NCBI GenBank assembly: GCA_903917735.1
Contig: CAIXBR010000034.1
Location: 1-45,436 of the forward strand
Reading direction: 5' to 3'
DNA from: an uncultured Elusimicrobia bacterium
GTDB taxonomy: Bacteria; Elusimicrobiota; Elusimicrobia; Elusimicrobiales; UBA9959
DNA length: 45,436 nucleotides
Shown here: in pieces, positions 43,135 to 45,436 of the stretch
Numbering within the stretch: position 1 is the first letter of the stretch
Layout: each line of letters opens with the position of its first letter
Notes under the pieces: generated by a model
What the model was told of the DNA's origin: nothing
Databases searched by the model: none
The model's input: only the letters and a program-made list of their open reading frames with translations
Translations under genes and position numbers: made by a program

Positions 43135-43252
43135 TATAAGTTTACCCCGTTTAATAATGACTTGCCTGGGACCGAAGAACCGGGGCGGCATGTTTTTTTG
43201 ACCCAGGATAGGCGGCTAACCAAAAACAGCTTTCGTTTAGCCTGCGGCTAAA
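43135..43252 (-). promoter_or_regulatory. Shared upstream element, copy Y
   Basis: Minus-strand arms TTTAGCC (43246-43252), GGCTAAA (43236-43242) and TTAGCC (43214-43219), then CCTGGGTC...GGTCCCAGG as a further inverted repeat, then GGGTAAACTTATAT (43134-43147). The order and 79-bp offset equal copy X at 40653. It ends 72 bp before the ADP-ribosyltransferase start. Confidence 0.55.
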
Positions 43253-43291
43253 TATATTTAAGCCGCCGCAATTTATTCCGACGGCAAATAA

Positions 43292-43325
43292 AAACCGCCG
43301 GGCTTTCCCGGCGGCGTTTTAAAAC
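43292..43325. terminator. Bidirectional hairpin terminator
   Basis: CCGCCGGG-CTTT-CCCGGCGG, preceded by AAATAAAAA and followed by CGTTTTAAAA. It could end minus-strand transcripts from the decayed M23 gene. The rest of 43326-43460 holds nothing I can identify. Confidence 0.7.
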
Positions 43326-43461
43326 ACAATATTTTCCTGCTATTCCCGGCAGGCAGTATCCTGCGGTTTTCAGGGCTACTATCTCCACAGGCCTGCGCCC
43401 CTCCCCAGTCAAGCGCGCGGCAAGCACTTTCCGAAAATATATTAACCGACAACTCTAACTG

Positions 43462-43739
43462 CTATCCTCTCGTGGCTCCGACTTTTATTAACTCAAAGGT
43501 ACTGTTATGAAACAGCTCGGTATCAATAACCGGATTGTTTTTATCCTGGTTCAATATTTTATCGGGGAAAACGGCATTTTCAATATTGGTAAATTTAATA
43601 GGCAGCCCGGCTGCTTTATGCAAATCGGGATCATTCATCAAGTGAAAATGCAGGTGCGGAGCAGAAGACCCCCCGGAATTACCGCATTTCGCGATAACTT
43701 CCCCTTGTTTTACTTTATGGCTGGCTTTGACTTTAATTG
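43462..43739 (-). pseudogene. M23 (LytM) peptidase C-terminal fragment, frameshifted
   Basis: The minus-strand frame reads IKVKASHKVKQGEVIAKCGN, then SGGSSAPHLHFHLM with the HxH zinc motif. NDPDLHKAAGLPIKF and a tail to TAG at 43462 follow. This is the end of a lysostaphin-type endopeptidase. In this frame a TGA closes it just upstream, without a start codon. A start with a good GAGGTG site lies at 43874 but in another frame (ORF 43710-43874). Its latter part (NMIVLKG) resembles the expected preceding strand. A frameshift and deletion have therefore destroyed the gene. The first metal His/Asp region is missing. Confidence 0.72.
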
Positions 43740-43874
43740 AATTTTTATTTCAAGACCCTTTAGCACGATCATATTTTTAAAACAGCTGACACCTTTTTGC
43801 GAGGTTAGATCAAAGCATTTGGAGAATATCCGTGTTCTAAGCGGGAAAAATGTTTTTAGTTCATTATTAGTCAT
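43710..43874 (-). pseudogene. Short ORF, probable 5' piece of the decayed M23 gene
   Basis: Fifty-four codons from ATG 43874 with GAGGTG seven bases upstream: MTNNELKTFFPLRTRIF, then KNMIVLKGLEIKIQLK and TAA inside the M23 frame. It could be translated, but it is most simply the out-of-frame front part of the same gene. Confidence 0.4.
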
Positions 43875-43912
43875 TCTGGATCACCTCTATCGCCCGGGGC
43901 AAGGCATGCCGC

Positions 43913-44017
43913 TCACTTAAGTTTTATTCCAGTCCAATCATCTGAAGGCAGCAGCAACAGCAGCGCAAGCCCTGGCAGGGCGACAATTTTAAGCGGTAAT
44001 TTCACCATGGTCCGCAT
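43913..44017 (-). CDS. 34-aa hydrophobic peptide, possibly a cut-off signal peptide
   Basis: ATG 44017 has AAGGAG six bases upstream. The product MRTMVKLPLKIVALPGLALL, LLLPSDDWTGIKLK looks like a signal peptide plus ten residues. It stops 38 bp before the ORF at 43874. It may be the original N-terminus of the decayed secreted M23 peptidase, or a small membrane peptide. Confidence 0.4.
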   Translation of the reverse strand: MRTMVKLPLKIVALPGLALLLLLPSDDWTGIKLK

Positions 44018-44077
44018 CTTCATCTCCTTGAATTCTGCAAAACACCTGTGCAGGCGCGCAAGTATTGGAATTATCCA

Positions 44078-44111
44078 ACAGCAATTCCGCAAATGACCGC
44101 GGAATTGCTGT
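44078..44111. repeat. 13-bp perfect inverted repeat
   Basis: ACAGCAATTCCGC and GCGGAATTGCTGT with an 8-nt loop. No T-run on either side. It lies at the broken edge of the IS1595 remnant. Confidence 0.7.
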
Positions 44112-44149
44112 GCGGGGACGTTTTACAGAGGCTGGCGGGACCGCATGGC

Positions 44150-44305
44150 TGATTTGGAATATTGTACCGGCTGTCACCGATGTTTCGTGCCGACATCCGC
44201 CGCATCTCCACAAATTCCGTCTTACCTGCCAAACTTGTCGGCCACCACACCGCGGACACACCTATCCCTCCGGCCAACATAATCCAAACCCAAAATCGAT
44301 AGAAT
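44150..44305 (-). pseudogene. IS1595-family transposase N-terminal remnant
   Basis: The minus-strand frame reads LCWPEG, a TAG stop, then VCPRCGGRQVWQVRRNLWRC, GGCRHETSVTAGTIF. This is the zinc-ribbon start of IS1595/ISXO2 transposases ('RWPEGFVCPRCG......C..C..QTSVTAGT'). The stop falls exactly between WPEG and VCPRCG. Past TAGTIF the homology ends, so the DDE domain is lost. Confidence 0.78.
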
Positions 44306-44373
44306 TAGCCGCTTTGAGGGGAAAGCCACCCAAACACAGGTACCTTTTTGAGGCCTCCTCTGTTGAGGGGCGA

Positions 44374-44652
44374 TTATGGACATGCGGCGGGACTCCTATA
44401 AAAATTCCCATTGTCATCGATACAAACCGTATGACCACTCCCGGATAATCCAACTACAGACAATTTCGCCCCAGGGCTAGTAGTCCCGATGCCGACGTTG
44501 TCCGGGGTTAAATAACTAACCGGTAATTCCCGCCCGCGCCCGTGAACCCCGCTATCGCAAAATTACTAGCACTGCCACGAATTGTTATGCTTCCAGCCGC
44601 TACTTCTAACATTGAGCTTGGCCCCGCAGTCCCGATATTTAGTATTTAACCC
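44374..44652 (-). pseudogene. Decayed tail of a GIGT-repeat protein
   Basis: In one frame ILNIGTAGPSSMLEVAAGSI, then GSASNFAIAGFTGAGGNYRL and TAA. In the next frame TPDNVGIGTTSPGAKLSVVG, LSGSGHTVCIDDNGNFYRSP and TAA at 44374. These are the same N-GIGTxSPxxKLxV repeats as in the intact gene beside it, now split by a frameshift. It was probably the end of a tandem paralogue. Confidence 0.65.
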
Positions 44653-44674
44653 AAAAAGGCTCCCGTCTTTTCCC

Positions 44675-45436
44675 CTAATTCCCAAATCTACAGCAGATTG
44701 CATAAGCTGTACAAGATGTCGTCGCATTAAATACATAAGAGCCAAAGTACCATTGAGCAGTAGAGGTGGGAAAATTATCAACAACATAGTGCTGCCATCC
44801 TCCGCACGCCCCTCCCCCTCCGACGACAATCTTCCCGCTCGGACAGTCGGCATAAGCGATTACATTTCCGGTAGCTGCAGTAGTTGGCGTGCCCGAAATT
44901 TTCTCGCAGCCGCCGTAAAAAGTACCTGTAACTTTTGCGTCGCCTGAAACTTCCAATTTCTGCGCAGGACTCTCCGTCCCGATACCGACATTGCCGGCAG
45001 CTGATATGACCAGGTGTGCGTCGCTGGAACTGCCGGAGTGATTAATACGCAGTGTTCCGTCATTTTTATTTACGATCGTAGCGGTGTCTCCGGTACGGCT
45101 GAGCATCAGATACGAATTCTCGAAAGTCGCCTCTATGTTCAGCTTCGCGCGCCCGGCGGCGGACGTGCGAACGTGGAGATCGGAGGTCGGCGCATTCGTC
45201 CCGATGCCGACATTGCCTGCGGTATTGAGATACAACCCATATCCCGCTGTGGCGGTCGTTGACAAATGTACGCCTGTGGCCTTGATAAGTTCTAAGCCAT
45301 ATTCTGGCGATGTAGTGCCGATGCCGACATTGCCTGCACTATCGATACGCATACTCTCCTGGGGCGTAGTATAGGTATTTCTTCTGAAAATAATTGCGTC
45401 AGAATTTCTTTGGTCAAAATAGATAGGAGCCAACCC
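44675..45436 (-). CDS. GIGT-repeat surface/fibre-like protein, C-terminal part
   Basis: At least 252 aa, the 5' end lying beyond the window. Repeats of the form GNVGIGTTSPxxxLEL occur about every 30-40 residues (SAGNVGIGTTSPEYGLELIK, TAGNVGIGTNAPTSDLHVRT, AAGNVGIGTESPAQKLEVSG), as in phage tail fibres and bacterial surface fibres that form trimers. The last ~85 residues are a separate domain with Cys residues (GGCEKISG, YADCPSGKIVVGGGGACGGW, SCTAYAICCRFGN). No chaperone peptidase S74 is seen at the end. Its role may be adhesion or a fibre. Whether of phage origin cannot be judged from this end. Confidence 0.75.
   Translation of the reverse strand, partial: GLAPIYFDQRNSDAIIFRRNTYTTPQESMRIDSAGNVGIGTTSPEYGLELIKATGVHLSTTATAGYGLYLNTAGNVGIGTNAPTSDLHVRTSAAGRAKLNIEATFENSYLMLSRTGDTATIVNKNDGTLRINHSGSSSDAHLVISAAGNVGIGTESPAQKLEVSGDAKVTGTFYGGCEKISGTPTTAATGNVIAYADCPSGKIVVGGGGACGGWQHYVVDNFPTSTAQWYFGSYVFNATTSCTAYAICCRFGN

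Noticed and set aside
1..45436. CRISPR arrays, tRNA or rRNA genes
   Set aside because: No regularly spaced short repeats, no cloverleaf with a GTTCRANNC arm and no rRNA-like segments were found by eye.

Overview
This 45.4 kb GC-rich, gene-dense window looks chromosomal and comes from a diderm (Gram-negative type) bacterium. It encodes outer-membrane beta-barrels with terminal Phe, lipoproteins, and a PorV-like protein next to a large secreted beta-propeller with a FlgD-like C-terminal domain. Together with the threonine synthase-like / carbamate kinase / YgeW cluster and the many secreted orphans, this resembles Elusimicrobiota. That placement is inference from gene content. I found no rRNA, tRNA or CRISPR array.

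Layout. 1-545: 5' end of a group II intron (minus strand) with a deleted reverse transcriptase, sitting just behind a terminator. 548-6242 (minus): a secreted Pro/Gly/His-rich protein, a threonine synthase-like PLP enzyme, carbamate kinase, a poly-gamma-glutamate-hydrolase-like lipoprotein, and the YgeW carbamoyltransferase. 6330-8055: intron 3'-end remnants and an IS91-type end around a coiled-coil protein gene. 8175-15997: outer-membrane protein, exported beta-carbonic anhydrase, RsbW-like kinase fused to a GNAT domain, amidohydrolase, short-chain fatty acid transporter (minus), and a membrane protein. 16083-19667 (minus): PorV-like protein plus propeller. 19680-22283: a graveyard with IS91 and IS3 remnants, a beheaded outer-membrane protein, TPR debris, and one intact SUMF1-fold gene.

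22268-26903: GH30 glycosidase plus FucP-type transporter, then an ECF sigma factor unit. Two near-identical ECF-type promoters lie before a 46-aa ORF with the sigma gene, and before a DUF4097 membrane protein, which suggests an autoregulated stress circuit. 26999-33173: methyltransferase-kinase fusion, trypsin-like protease, then an overlapping nucleotidyltransferase / GT2 / GT-C-like trio. 33217-34632 (minus): TPR protein. 34947-37876: small Cys-rich secreted protein, then a second ECF sigma / zinc anti-sigma / STN-TPR operon. 37977-43062: secreted beta-lactamase-fold hydrolase, Cys-repeat protein, second trypsin-like paralogue, and a secreted ADP-ribosyltransferase. The Cys-repeat and ADP-ribosyltransferase genes share a conserved upstream element. 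43063-45436: decayed M23 peptidase and IS1595 genes, and the C-terminal end of a GIGT-repeat protein followed by a decayed copy of a similar tail.

Main points of interest: the duplicated ECF promoter with its small ORF; the ECF / anti-sigma / STN-TPR operon, which looks like an envelope signalling module without a TonB receptor; the secreted ADP-ribosyltransferase and its shared upstream element; and four same-strand IS91-like ends upstream of plus-strand genes, three of them carrying a sigma70-like promoter.
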